From assembly GCA_019321725.1 (NCBI GenBank), contig CM033115.1:1116001-1180000 (forward strand): a DNA stretch of 64,000 bases, written 5' to 3'. Source of the DNA: Paulownia fortunei. Its lineage: Eukaryota > Streptophyta > Magnoliopsida > Lamiales > Paulowniaceae. Under the pieces are notes generated by a model that worked only from the letters and a program-made list of their open reading frames with translations, ran no database searches and was not told the origin of the DNA. A program made the position numbers and the translations under genes. Below, piece by piece: positions 36,817 to 47,899 of the stretch (its first letter is position 1; each line of letters begins with the position of its first letter).

Positions 36817-37226
36817 CATATATATACTTCTGTAAATATACTGATTAACCACACCAAAATCACAGAAAGCCAAATAAAGATCACAGATATCCAAACGAAA
36901 TATCAACACTACTCTACTTTTTTCTCAAAAAGATTCCAACTTTACTCTGTATTCATACAGACATAAGGTGTTTGATTCTGTTTTCCCTTCCCTAACACAT
37001 AAGTTTGATGTGGGCTGTTTGCATTTAAACTCTCAAGAAAAAATCCAAGTGAAATGCTGGTGTGTGTGTGTGCGGTACTGATAAAAAGCAGAAGACTTTG
37101 AAGAGTGAGAGCAAATCCAGGTATTCTTGAAGAATCAAGAAATTGGTGGGATGATGTTTCTCTTATAATGGCCTTCTTGCTAGAGCATTAAAGTGGACAA
37201 CACAGTGTCTGTCTGTCTGTCTGAGC

Positions 37227-37233
37227 ATTTATA
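37227..37233 (-). promoter_or_regulatory. TATA box (TATAAAT) of DXS
   Basis: On the minus strand, GCTATAAATGC precedes a CAGA tetranucleotide repeat (37207-37223). It lies about 410 nt upstream of the start codon, which implies a leader of ~370 nt. The leader may contain an intron, since TTTACAG occurs just before 36830. Confidence 0.5.
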
Positions 37234-37259
37234 GCATGGTTAGGAGCAAAGAGAAAGAC

Positions 37260-38310
37260 AGTGAGGAGGCATGTTCCCATTGGGCCACCTCAGCAGAAAT
37301 CACAAATGGATAGAGATATGATAATGTATGTATATTTCCATTGTGGAAGAAAAAGGTGTGTCAATTTTATCAGATGATGTTGTTTTCAATAGTTGATGCT
37401 ACTATATAATTGGCTAATGGTCGAATTGTTCGTTAGAGGTGTGTTTTCGTATTTAATCAAAAATTGTGTTTTGGCAATTGTAAATAATGGTTTTGTGTTT
37501 CATGCTTGAAAGATGAATTTGTTGTTTTCAAGACTTTGGGTTGCTTCTTGTCTTCCCTCATGCTTTTCATTTTGATGGGACCTCAACATTTAATGCATGT
37601 TATGTTTGGAATTTTTTTTTTTAATTTTGTGGAAATACTTTTGAAAAGATTATTGGGAAACATATTAAAATAAAATATATTGGAATTAGTGATTTGTCAA
37701 ATTTAATCAATTGAGTTGAAAGATTTATTTGACATTTCATTTATATATATATTTGATTTACTTGTCTTCAAATATAAAATAGAATGCTTTTGAAAAATGG
37801 AACTTCCTTTTTTTTTTTAAATAAGGTATAGACTTTTGAAAATCAGGGTGTCGACTTTGAAACTAATATTTTTATTTTTATAAAAAAAATTAAAAAATGA
37901 ACAAAAGACACATTTTTAGACTGAAAATACAGAATACTTAAAAAAAAAAAAATATAGCCTTAAGTTTTGTATTTTGGGAAAAGAGTTTTGCCAAGTGAAT
38001 CACTTTGCATTGTATGTAATGGCCCAATTATAGAAGAAGAAAAAATACAAAAATCTAGCATAATTCTTAATAATCAATTATGACAATCGATTTAAAATTT
38101 ATGGTCAACCTAAACTAACAGCAATATAAAGAAAATGGAAAGACTTTTGGCACTAACTCTTGTCACAATTAGTGGTAACCAATAGGCCACTTGGATTGAG
38201 TTTTCTTCAAATTCCACTAAGGTATTAATTATAGTATAGGCAATAACCCATGAACCAATTGTCTTTTAGAGGGTGTCAAAATCATGAACCAAAGATCAGG
38301 CATCTGTCTT
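37260..38310. other. Intergenic DNA upstream of DXS
   Basis: The first few hundred bases are the likely DXS promoter. Beyond that the sequence is AT-rich and no gene is recognised. Confidence 0.45.
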
Positions 38311-38319
38311 AACAGAGTG

Positions 38320-38600
38320 GTTGGCCAAGTTTATTTAAAAAAGACATTTTATAAAATATTTTGAAATTTATAAAAAGATAAAGAGTATTTCATAAATAAA
38401 TGGAATAAAATAAAATTATAAAACTTATAAAATGTTAATATTGATACATGAAAAGCTATTGTTAAGATTTTAAAATAAATTTAAATATTTTTTTAAAATT
38501 CTAATATCTTATTTTATGAACTTATAAATTTTTTAAAAAAAAATTATCAAATTTTCGAATATTTTAAAAGGACTTATAAACTCCCTCAAACACCCTCCTA
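38320..38600. mobile_element. Small MITE-like inverted-repeat element
   Basis: The left end (GTTGGCCAAGTTTAT, then GACATTTTATAAAATATTTTG) and the reverse complement of the right end (GGGTGTTTGAGGGAGTTTATA, then AAAATATTCG) match imperfectly. The element is about 280 bp and AT-rich inside. Boundaries are approximate. A one-sided related sequence occurs near 17505-17560. Confidence 0.4.
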
Positions 38601-38639
38601 TTTCCAATTCAAATATCGATTGTTTTCAATTTTCTTATT

Positions 38640-40110
38640 GTGCAGTTGTGATTGATTTAATTGGCCTATTACAGTAATTTTTATTTTTTTTTTCCTAAGA
38701 CTTCTTTTCTTTTTAGTATTAATCACTCAAAATAATAATAAGATACACACAGACTTTAAAGACTTAGGCTGCAGCAGAGAAAATTTATGCAACTGAGTTG
38801 AACACTTGACCTTCATGCCAGATTTGAAGGGAAATTGATCATTCAAAGAGCCCCAATCTTTGAGCCTAAGGCAAGATTTTTTGCCCATATTGTTCACAAA
38901 GTCGAGCAATGACGGCTGTGTTACCTGCCAAAGAATTATATTGTATATATCTACTACAATTTATGCCCCAAATAGAGCAGCCAACAGTTATTGCCCTGGA
39001 CCTGATTACAACACAGCCACGGGGAAAATGGAGCAGTCAGTATTTCAACTAATAATAGAACTTCACCTTAAACCAAAAAAAATTGGTTCAAATATATGAA
39101 TGGAAATCCCAAAATATTGAGATTAGATGAATCATTCCGGAATCAGTACATTGCAGATCGACTGCATCTCATCGAACATGGAACGAGCTCATTAAAAAAG
39201 TAAGCATCAACCCCCAATTGATACAAGAAAAGCTAAAAGTAGTGACTGATGAAAGGAAACAAGTTCAACAATAGCTGGAAGCACTACACGTAATTGAAAT
39301 AGCTTCCAGACTGGTTGGTTTTGATGCTGATAGCAATGACTATTGATGAGAAATTCGAGAAGTTACAGTGCCATATTTCTCCTCTTTCTCCAGCAAAGAC
39401 TTTCACTGATTGAGAAGTCGCATACAGTGGGTTCCTTTTCCAATCTAATCAAAATCAAAATCAATATCTTCATAAATAAAGAAGAAACTCAGACAGTAAA
39501 AGGGATTTGGCATTTACTTAATGATGGACCAATGACTTGGAAAAATATCATTTAGGTTAGAACAATCTGTTCAAGATAACAATGCCAAGAGTATAGATGC
39601 CGCAGTAGTCTACAATGAGGTGCTAAGAACTAACTACCTCCGCAAATTTCAACTGGAATTAGAGAATTTGTTACTGCCAAAAGGCGGCTAATGAAACTTT
39701 AGAATCAACTGTCAACAAATAGAAGAAAAAAAAAACATAAATGAATGAATGAATGAAAGAATCCTATAGAACAATTGAGATCTTAGAATAGCCAAAAATT
39801 AGTGAACTGAGATCTTAGAACACCCAAAAATTGGTGCACTATTTGCAGTTAATAGCAAATTTTCTTCCACAAGTATATATTTCCTTCGATCAGTATCAAC
39901 TCTAACCGTAATCGTTTGCATTTCAACAACCAATTTTAATTCTTAATAACTGTCAAGTTTTGAGTTCTGCTTCAGACCTCTATTCATATATATGATAAAA
40001 ACAGCAAGAGAACATTTCAGTAAAATGAAGGAACTACATCATCTTTAAAAATCTGATCTGCCATCATGAAGATGAGAAAATCTATACAGCTTCCCTCACC
40101 TCAAATTGCA
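38640..40110. other. Unassigned region between DXS and RPL33
   Basis: No gene is recognised. On the minus strand, a TTTGGCAG acceptor-like site near 38930 precedes a short open stretch, but it matches no family I know and has no partner exons. It may belong to a long 3' transcript of RPL33 or be chance. Confidence 0.3.
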
Positions 40111-40114
40111 TCAG

Positions 40115-41657
40115 CTCTGATTACAGTGTAAGCAGTACAAAAAACATTAAGCGGCTGAAAGAAAAAGAAAAGATTAAAAATAAAAATGAAAACAAACATT
40201 CACCCATTGACAAATTTGGTTCTGCTGAATGTATTTTCCAAAAAAAAATTCTTCTTAGTTGACCATGAAGATTGGCCTTGGTCATCCACTGGCTCAACTT
40301 GCTTGATTCAAACTTAAAAAATTCAGTCAGTCAAAGAGAAAAAAAAAACCTTTGCTACTCTGATTGCATTATTTAAGATTCAGAAATATACCCTCAATTA
40401 AAAGACTACCACTATAGCAGTTAGGATCTTCCAGTAGTAAGCATATCCTATGGATCCATATATACCAATTATGCACCCCTGAGTAGCTGAGCATCTCAAG
40501 TAGCATCCTTAAAGATACTAACTTCAAGTGTCGAGCATGTTTCACAAATAGTTAAAAATCAAAGCGAAAACATAGTAGCCATCTAATCTAATGAACTATG
40601 GAGATGGAAAAACAGTTAAAATGAGTACCAAAAAGTCAGCTAAAATCTCAATGAACAACAAGCCAAGGGCGACCAAATTAGCTTATTGGCAACATTCACA
40701 ATGCACAACCCAAAAAAATAGTAGTCAATATAACAAGCCTGTCAACATTAATAACAGAGACAGAGTTGGATGTTATCAAACCTCTTTAGCCCACTTCACT
40801 GGAACAATTCTCTACGCAAATAACATCATTAATGAAAAACAAAGATGACAACTGAAGACGCACTTGTCAGCCACAAACATGAGTTCAACTCATTCCACTC
40901 TGATTACAGTGTAAGCAGTACAAAAAAATTTAAGCGGCTTAAAAAAACAAAAGATAAATTTATACATATATATATATATATACGTAAAAGAAGCATTCAC
41001 CCGTTCACAAAATTTGGTTCTGCTGAATGTATTATCCAAACAAAATTCTTCTTAGTTGACCAGGCAAATTGGCCTTGTTCATAATGGCCCAACTTGCTTG
41101 AGTCAACTTAAAAGTCCAGGCAGGAAAAAATAATTCAATCAAGGAGAAAAAAGAAACCTCTGCTACTCTCGTTGCATAAATTTAGATTCACAACATTAAT
41201 AGCCTTAATTAAAAGACTACTATTATAGCAAGCATATCCTATGGATCCATATATACCGATTATGCACCCCTCCCTAGCTGAGCATCTCAAGTAGCATCCT
41301 TAAAGAGACTAACTTCAAGTGTGAAGACCAAGTTTCACAACTAGTAAAAGGTCAAAGCAAACACATGGTAGCCATCTAATCTAATGAATTATGAGATGCA
41401 AAAGCAGTTAGAATGAGTACCAGAAATTCAGCTAAAATATCAACGAACAACACGCTAAGGGGGACTAAATTAGCTTATTAGCAACATTCACAATACACAA
41501 CCCAAAAAATTTCAGATAGTAGTCAAAATAACAAGCCTGTCACCATTAACAGCTTCACTGGAACAATTCTCTACGCAAACAATAACATCATTAATGAAAG
41601 ACGAAGATGACAACTGAAAACCCACTTGTCGGCCACAAACATGAGTTCAACTCATTT
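40115..41657. repeat. Tandem duplication of the RPL33 3' flank, two ~0.77-kb units
   Basis: Unit A (about 40115-40896) and unit B (about 40898-41657) share a long series of blocks in the same order: CTGATTACAGTGTAAGCAG, GGTTCTGCTGAATGTATT, CTATGGATCCATATATACC, AGCATCTCAAGTAGCATCC, GGAACAATTCTCTACGCAAA and CCACAAACATGAGTTCAAC. They differ by many substitutions and small indels. The right end of each unit includes the TGA stop and 3'-UTR of RPL33 (read on the minus strand). Only unit B is joined to an intact gene. Confidence 0.85.
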
Positions 41658-41834
41658 CATCTTTGCCTCAGTGAACAAAACGTGGCGATTCACACGAGGG
41701 TCAAACTTTCGAAACTCAAGTTTTACGTTATTGCTTTGGAGCCTCTTGGTCTTCTTCACCACATAGAAGAATCCAGTCCCAGCAGCCGAAACGAGCCTCA
41801 CCAACAGAGCACCAGCCTTCTTCTTGTCACCCAT
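41652..41834 (-). CDS. Ribosomal protein L33 (bacterial type), probably mitochondrial
   Basis: A structural protein of the large subunit of an organellar ribosome. A single 60-aa coding exon begins MGDKKKAGALLVRLVSAAGT and ends VNRHVLFTEAKMK. It matches nuclear-encoded plant L33 family members in length and in the SAAGTGFFY and FDPRVNRHV motifs. Plastid L33 is normally plastid-encoded, so this copy most likely serves mitochondria, although no cleavable presequence is seen. The ATG follows an AG directly (GTACAG-ATG), so a leader intron probably ends exactly at the start codon (41835-42216, donor GTAATT). The 3' side is tandemly duplicated. Confidence 0.9.
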   Translation of the reverse strand: MGDKKKAGALLVRLVSAAGTGFFYVVKKTKRLQSNNVKLEFRKFDPRVNRHVLFTEAKMK

Positions 41835-42135
41835 CTGTACTATTAAGGCAAATAAACACAAGCAGAAACAGGTAATCATAAAAACAAAACATATTTCCAA
41901 AATTAATAATTACAATGGAGAGAAAAACAGATAACTTAAAACATAAGCTTCTGATGCATTATGTATATCACAAAGAAACTCTAAAAACTCTCATGGGCAC
42001 AAATTGAGAAAGCCTCTGTGAGGAATAACATCAAACATTTAGCACACATTGTATATATACAAAGATGTTTCCTGTAATATCATATACAAGCGTGTAGGTG
42101 AGTGAAAAGAGAAATAAGAGAGAATTCATGCATAT

Positions 42136-42136
42136 G

Positions 42137-42199
<63 letters not shown>

Positions 42200-42200
42200 T
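42136..42200. repeat. Compound (GT)n-(GA)n microsatellite in the RPL33 leader intron
   Basis: About 20 GT units followed by about 10 GA units lie 10-75 nt inside the intron from its donor. On the transcript this is a (TC)n-(AC)n tract directly after the 5' splice site. It is a likely length polymorphism. Confidence 0.9.
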
Positions 42201-42335
42201 GGAGTGAGAGAATTACCGGTGGCGATTGAGAGAAAGTTAGGTCTGTAGGTGAAAGGTTAAAGAAGATGATTAAAGTGGACCATGTTTGTCCTGAACGAAA
42301 AGGGTCTGCCAAAATAAGAAGTTCAACTCTGTGTA

Positions 42336-42349
42336 TTGGGCCGGCCCAT
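42336..42349 (-). promoter_or_regulatory. Site II-type TTGGGCC / GGCCCAT pair upstream of RPL33
   Basis: Two abutting inverted GGGCC motifs stand about 40 nt beyond the probable leader exon. Site II motifs bound by TCP factors are well known in plant ribosomal-protein and organelle-biogenesis promoters. Function here is inferred. Confidence 0.5.
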
Positions 42350-42399
42350 GGTAGTCCCGTCGAAGCCCATTCAATAAGTAATCTAGTTAATATTTTTTT

Positions 42400-43480
42400 T
42401 CAATCTAATTGAATAATAGTAAATACTATAACAAATATTTAAATTTGAAATTCTAGTTATATTAGAATTACCAAAAAAAACAATATAATATGTTAATTCA
42501 ATGATTAAATAATTTGATTTTATACTGAATACAAAAAGTAATCATTTTGGGACAAAAGAATATTTTTTATTTGTATTGTAGAATCAAAATAGGTTTCACT
42601 TCCAACCTCCTTGCATAGGGATGGAAATAGGCTATCTTTAATGTCTTTTTAAACATGTTCTATTATCTAGTATGAAATGTTCATACTTCATATCTGTATA
42701 AAACCTGGGCCAAATTCTTATTGAATCCGAACCCAATAACAAAACATGACACTAGGTTTGACATTTGAACCCAGATTTATAATCATAACATGATATAATT
42801 CAATCCGAGGTCCAATTTAACTTTGTTTCTTGTGTTCCATTAAGATATCAAGTCAGAACTATATTTCTCGTTTCCAAATCCAAACCCATTAAACTACAGT
42901 TCCACATACCAAATCCACATCCTTAGATATCATATGCCATATATTGAAAAATAAATAATAAATAAATATCTCATTTCATAAAAAATAAAATAATTATCCA
43001 TTATTCAAATATCCAACTAATTCAAATTGCAGAGATTGGAACCATAAAACTAAACACTACAATTTGAATTTAGATTGCAAAGATTGCAGTCCTAAAATTG
43101 AACTCTTCAATGTGAAACTTTACAAGTCTCAGGTTCAAATTCCACAAGAACATTGGCAGTCATCTAAGTTCATATTCATTCCACTCCACTTTGGTACGTA
43201 TGTCTTCGTACGTGTAATATGTATTATAGATCATATCCCCAAAAATAGAAAAAACATTTTAATGATCCGAGTTGAATTATTAGTCTGGTTCCAGTTATTG
43301 GTATAAATGTAAGCTGCAAACATAGGATAGGAGTACCCGATACTACTTATAAAATAAACATCCAGAAACATCACTTGTTCACATCAATCTCTAGCGGAAG
43401 ATAGTTAATTTAGACATAGAAGTAAACAAAATAACAGAAGTCACATAGTCTGTCCCTCGTAAAGCATCACTTCCATTCTC
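42400..43480. other. AT-rich intergenic DNA between RPL33 and SCL28
   Basis: No gene is recognised; only short low-quality open frames are present. Confidence 0.5.
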
Positions 43481-43847
43481 ATAGTCACCGTCTACATGAT
43501 GATGCCGCACATGAAACTTCCCAGAAATACCGAAGTAACAACCAGATTGGTAACAACATAACCAAGTGGACCTTCAGCGAGGACTGCACAGCAGAACAAA
43601 ATGGTCACAGTTAGCCAATTCAATTTAACTGCAGCAGGCCACATTTGCAGGCGTGCCAAAAGTGCAGGAGTGGCATTGATGTAGTACCAAATGAAAGAAA
43701 CGATTTTATATCTCAATATGACTGGAAATTTTGGCTGGGGTTTTCAGCCCCAGGACTTCAAAAACAAAATATTATGACGACTAAAAGATAATTGCAATTT
43801 TTTCTATTTTGATTTTCCCTGCAACTAAAAGATGAAAACACAAACCT

Positions 43848-46800
43848 TTAGGATTTAGAACGAGATCTGGCCGGACTCTTGGAGTTCCTTCTTGGACTCT
43901 GGGACCTGCTTGGTGCATAACCAGTACGAGCATCTTCTCTAGGACTTGGGGAGCGGTGGCTCGGCCTGTGATTTTTCTCATCCTGTGGAGAAACAGAGCG
44001 GGAAAAAGATCTGGAATGCTTTGGAGACCTTTCACGAGACCTGTAACTTTTGTCATCCCTAGGAGAAACTGATCTAGACATAGACCTCGATCGGCGTGGC
44101 GAGTAGTAATCATCCCTGGCTCCATAGGCCCTGTTTCTACTGAACAGAAAGGGCAATAAGCAAACAATTAGTGAAGTACTGCAACATCTACCCCAGCATT
44201 TCAAATAAAGTAACAAACCCAGACAGTAAACACATCAAACCAGTTGGTAAAATCTCTGATTCTCATACAAGGTAAACCTGTGCAAATCATTAATGGAACT
44301 CCAAAATTCAATTTCAATCATGAAAAACTTAAGAACAACCCTTTCAGTATGATGAAACAAGAGAACCTCCCCTGGCATATCTAATGACTGAAGCATGACC
44401 TTTACCTGCATCTTTTTCAGAATTTCTGAGAAAAACTAAAAACTTTGATCCACAGTGTTTAAGGCTTTATAGCAGTGTGTTCATCAGCATCTGAAAACTT
44501 CCAAGCTGTCCTTGCCCCGACATTTAGAAACCTCATACTATCTTTTTCTTGGGCATTTTCACCACACTTCAATCATAATAACTTTGAAAGGCTTTGCTTC
44601 TTTGAAGAAGATTTCTTTCTTTGGCCAACTATAAGCTCTAGATTCTTTCTTTAACTGGATAGTGTGCAACATTAGGAAATCAAACGTACAAGCTAAACAA
44701 CAAAAATAGAAGTTTTCTAATCCTGTAATCATTCACACATCATACCAAGTGAGTTGGCCGTCCAATGCAAGGGTAAAGCCTTACAAGCCCAAAGGCATAA
44801 ATAAACAAAATTCCGTGGAGTTTGAAGATTATCCACGATGAAAATGGAAATAGAAACTTCTGGAGAGGCATGGACAAAAACGTAAAGCAAGAACTCTTTG
44901 ACTTTATGATCCCTTTTCTCATTTCTCTTTATTAGTCTTGAATACTTTATGTCTCTCTTTGTCAATTAAGATCTGCATAGATAAGGCCATCAGCAGATGT
45001 GTCATTCAAATCCATTTGAAGACATGCAACACATACTTTAAGAGAAATTGAAATATATTCCAAGAAAATATAGCAACAAGAGATCAAATATTGAGTCCCT
45101 GAAGGTGGAAGAACTAAAGCCTTCTCTGCGCAAACACTTGGTGAAAATTTCAATCATGAACCAACACTCCAAAACAGAAAACAACGTCAGTATTTTGTGT
45201 TTAGTTGCCAATCAACATTTTCACTACTGCACTAAAGTAGCTTTGAAAATCATAGTTAAGACATTATTAAAATCAATCAATGAATTCCAATGTATACTTT
45301 ACAAAACAAAACAAAACACAAAATAAAACATACCTTTCAGATCTACTTATGGCTAAAGCTAAAACAAATTTAGGCTTAGAAGAAAAGCAAAGAAGCTGGT
45401 AAAAAACACAACTCAAAAGCAAATTACAGCCAACCTCTTTACCCCGTTCTTAACCCAAAAAAAGGAAAAGAAGAAACTCAGACACATTAACGAAGCATTC
45501 TCACACATCTCAACTACACAGGGATGTGGAGAACATTACAATGATCACCTGATATTTCAGAAGAAAAATATTGCCATTCAGCCAACGGCTATTCACCCGT
45601 GCACACAGCATGAATGGCTAAATATGACAGAATACAGAAACCCAAATGATTATCATATGCGACCATCAGAACAATCTAATATTCAAGACAATAAAAAGGA
45701 AAGAATATAATAAACTCAAATGAGAAACTGAAGGTGAGATTTCAGAGTGTAATTAAAGTTTTAGAGAACAACATTCTAGACATAACAGTAGAGGGGAAAT
45801 AAAGGATGTGGAAAACAAATAAACTTTCTCAGCAACAGTTAATAAACAGACCTCGAATCACGCCTTGCTGGAGAAGGGGAGCGTGAATAAGCTGCCATAA
45901 TGAAACCACAACCTTTCAGAAATATGATTAGAATATAACACACAAAAGTTTTATACTTAAAAATGTTATAAGCTGCATCAATCAGCATTTATTCACATAA
46001 ACAAATTATAAGATTTATGGCATGTTCTTAATAAATTCTGCATCAAGATGCAAAAGAAGAGAGTTGAAATTTCCACTAACAGTGATATCCGCGTCTAGGG
46101 GACCTTGATGGACTCCGTCTCTTGTGGCTTACCCGAGAGCTTCAAATAAAGAGCGAAATAATACAAATTAGCAAACACTAAAGCATGTTATCGAAATATT
46201 TAGAGGAAACAACACGACCGCAAAGAGAACTGTAACACAATTATAACCTTGTGTGTGTAACCCTACGCATTTCTTGGGGAGTTTTCCTGTTCTCCTCAGC
46301 AAAAACAATCCTTATTTCACGTCCACCAATAACTGTGCGATCCAGGTGGCTTTTTGCTTCAGCTGCATCTTCAGGATAACGGAACTTGACAAATCCAAAG
46401 CCGCGAGGTTCCCTGAATTTTCATTACAAAATATTACTAGAACATGAATTTAAATATCATCAATTAAGGCACTAAAAGGTCCTTGAAACACGTAACCAAG
46501 AAGCATACCCTGTGTAGTAATTTTTGGGCAAATAAACATCCTTTATTGGACCAAATCTTTCAAAAGGAAACCTCAGGTCCTCTGGCCTTCACAACAAGTA
46601 CATAACCATCATCAATTCACCTTTCACAGATACAGATACTTTGTGTTTCGAACACAAAAGATAGAAGGGCCAAACAGATTCGTAAATTTTAGCTTCAAAC
46701 AGCAAATCCTTGCATCTCATCAGAAAAGCTAAATTATGACAATTTAACAATTAGATGAAATGAAGTGTCAATGAAGCATCGGAAACCAAACATCAAAATG

Positions 46801-47566
46801 AGCTATTTGCCCTACATACTCAATAATCAATTGTCACTTTGTACATTTCACTACTTATTTCGTTTGTCCATGCACCTCGAAATCCAAACCATCACTTTGA
46901 AAGCCAAATTCAAGGGACCAAAATCAATCAATTACTATTCTGGAAGGTTAACAAACTAAACACATTTTTGGCATTCTCATTTAAGAAAAATTCAAGCCTC
47001 TCTAATTTGATTTTCTCCTAGAAGTTCAAAATCTTTTCAATTCAAATTCATTCCATAAAATGAATCATCTAACGGAATTCATATAGCAAAATTTAGTTTT
47101 AAACTACGAATTTCATGCCTCTCGCAATACATTGATTCACCATTATTCAATTCCAAGTTTAACCATTCATAAGAAGCAATTGTGCCATCATTATTTATCC
47201 TTAATAATTTTCAAAATCTCAGTTTACCCATTTTCAATGGACAACACATCAATAAGGAGCACTTTTACTCTTTATTTTCTCTCTTCCTTCTAATAACAAC
47301 CAATACTACTAATTTGTTTTTAACTTTTTGGACCTTTATTCTTTACTTTTTTTCACAGAATTTATAATGTAAAAAATCTCTGTTGTGATTAAGCAAGTTT
47401 TATTTAAAAAAGGAAAACACCTAGCGCTGAGAGATATGTTGCGAACGAGGAGGCCGGAGGGGGCAGGAGAGCGGCGATCACGGCGGCGGTCGCGGGGCTC
47501 GTCGTAAGGTTTTCGCCTCACCGGGCTACGACTGCGGCTGCGGCTTCTGCTCCGGTGCCTCGCCAT
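43848..47566 (-). CDS. SCL28: SR splicing factor of the SC35-like family, SCL28 type
   Basis: A serine/arginine-rich factor that binds exonic RNA and recruits the spliceosome in nuclear speckles. Six exons, minus strand: 47566-47421, 46586-46509, 46412-46248, 46139-46081, 45891-45852, 44139-43848; 259 aa. A short N-terminal RS/RD extension (MARHRSRSRSRSRS, as in SCL proteins) precedes one RRM at ~38-115 with RNP2 LLVRNI (39-44) and RNP1 RGFGFVKF (78-85). The motif EENRKTPQEM follows the RRM and, with the N-terminus, points to SCL28 rather than SCL30/33. The rest is an RS domain with many SPR/SRS repeats. The last intron (44140-45851) is 1.7 kb, long for this gene, and could harbour a poison exon as in many SR genes; none was proven. 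Arabidopsis SCL28 (At5g18810) also sits between an RPL33 gene and SPL7. Confidence 0.88.
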
Positions 47567-47610
47567 AAACTCTTTTTTGTTTCCCTCTATTTGCAGTGAA
47601 TTTCAGTATA

Positions 47611-47657
47611 AAAACCCTAATTATATTTGGATTCGGGCAATGAAAAACCCTAACCCT
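47611..47657 (-). promoter_or_regulatory. Two telo-boxes at the SCL28 start region
   Basis: AAAACCCTAA (47611-47620) and AAAAACCCTAACCCT (47643-47657) lie 45-90 nt upstream of the SCL28 start codon. Telo-boxes near the transcription start are typical of plant genes active in dividing cells. Confidence 0.55.
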
Positions 47658-47822
47658 ATCAAGAAGATAAAGAGTGTGAGCGTGCGTCTGCGAAATAAAT
47701 TTTGGAGGGAGAGAGTGAAATTGCGTAATTTCCTCTTCATTTCAGCATAATTACGAAATTTACCCTTAAGTTTTTGAAATAGCGCTAGAGCCCTTTAGTT
47801 ATTTGTGTCGTGGACCAATAGC

Positions 47823-47857
47823 TGGGCCTTCGCATGTGGCCGCCACCTTTGGGCCTT
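47823..47857 (-). promoter_or_regulatory. Two site II-like TGGGCCTT motifs upstream of SCL28
   Basis: TGGGCCTT at 47823-47830 and again at 47850-47857. Together with the telo-boxes they form the site II plus telo-box pairing described for proliferation-linked plant genes. Confidence 0.5.
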
Positions 47858-47899
47858 GAGAATCAGACAGACCCAAAGGTCATAGTTTTTAATTATTGT

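Noticed and set aside
38727..38950. Possible terminal exon on the minus strand after a GGCAG acceptor
   Set aside because: The short open stretch matches no family I recognise, and no upstream exon could be joined to it.
43492..43716. 74-codon minus-strand frame with hydrophobic stretches, downstream of SCL28
   Set aside because: It lies in the likely SCL28 3'-UTR and does not resemble a family I know. It begins at a non-ATG codon in the track.
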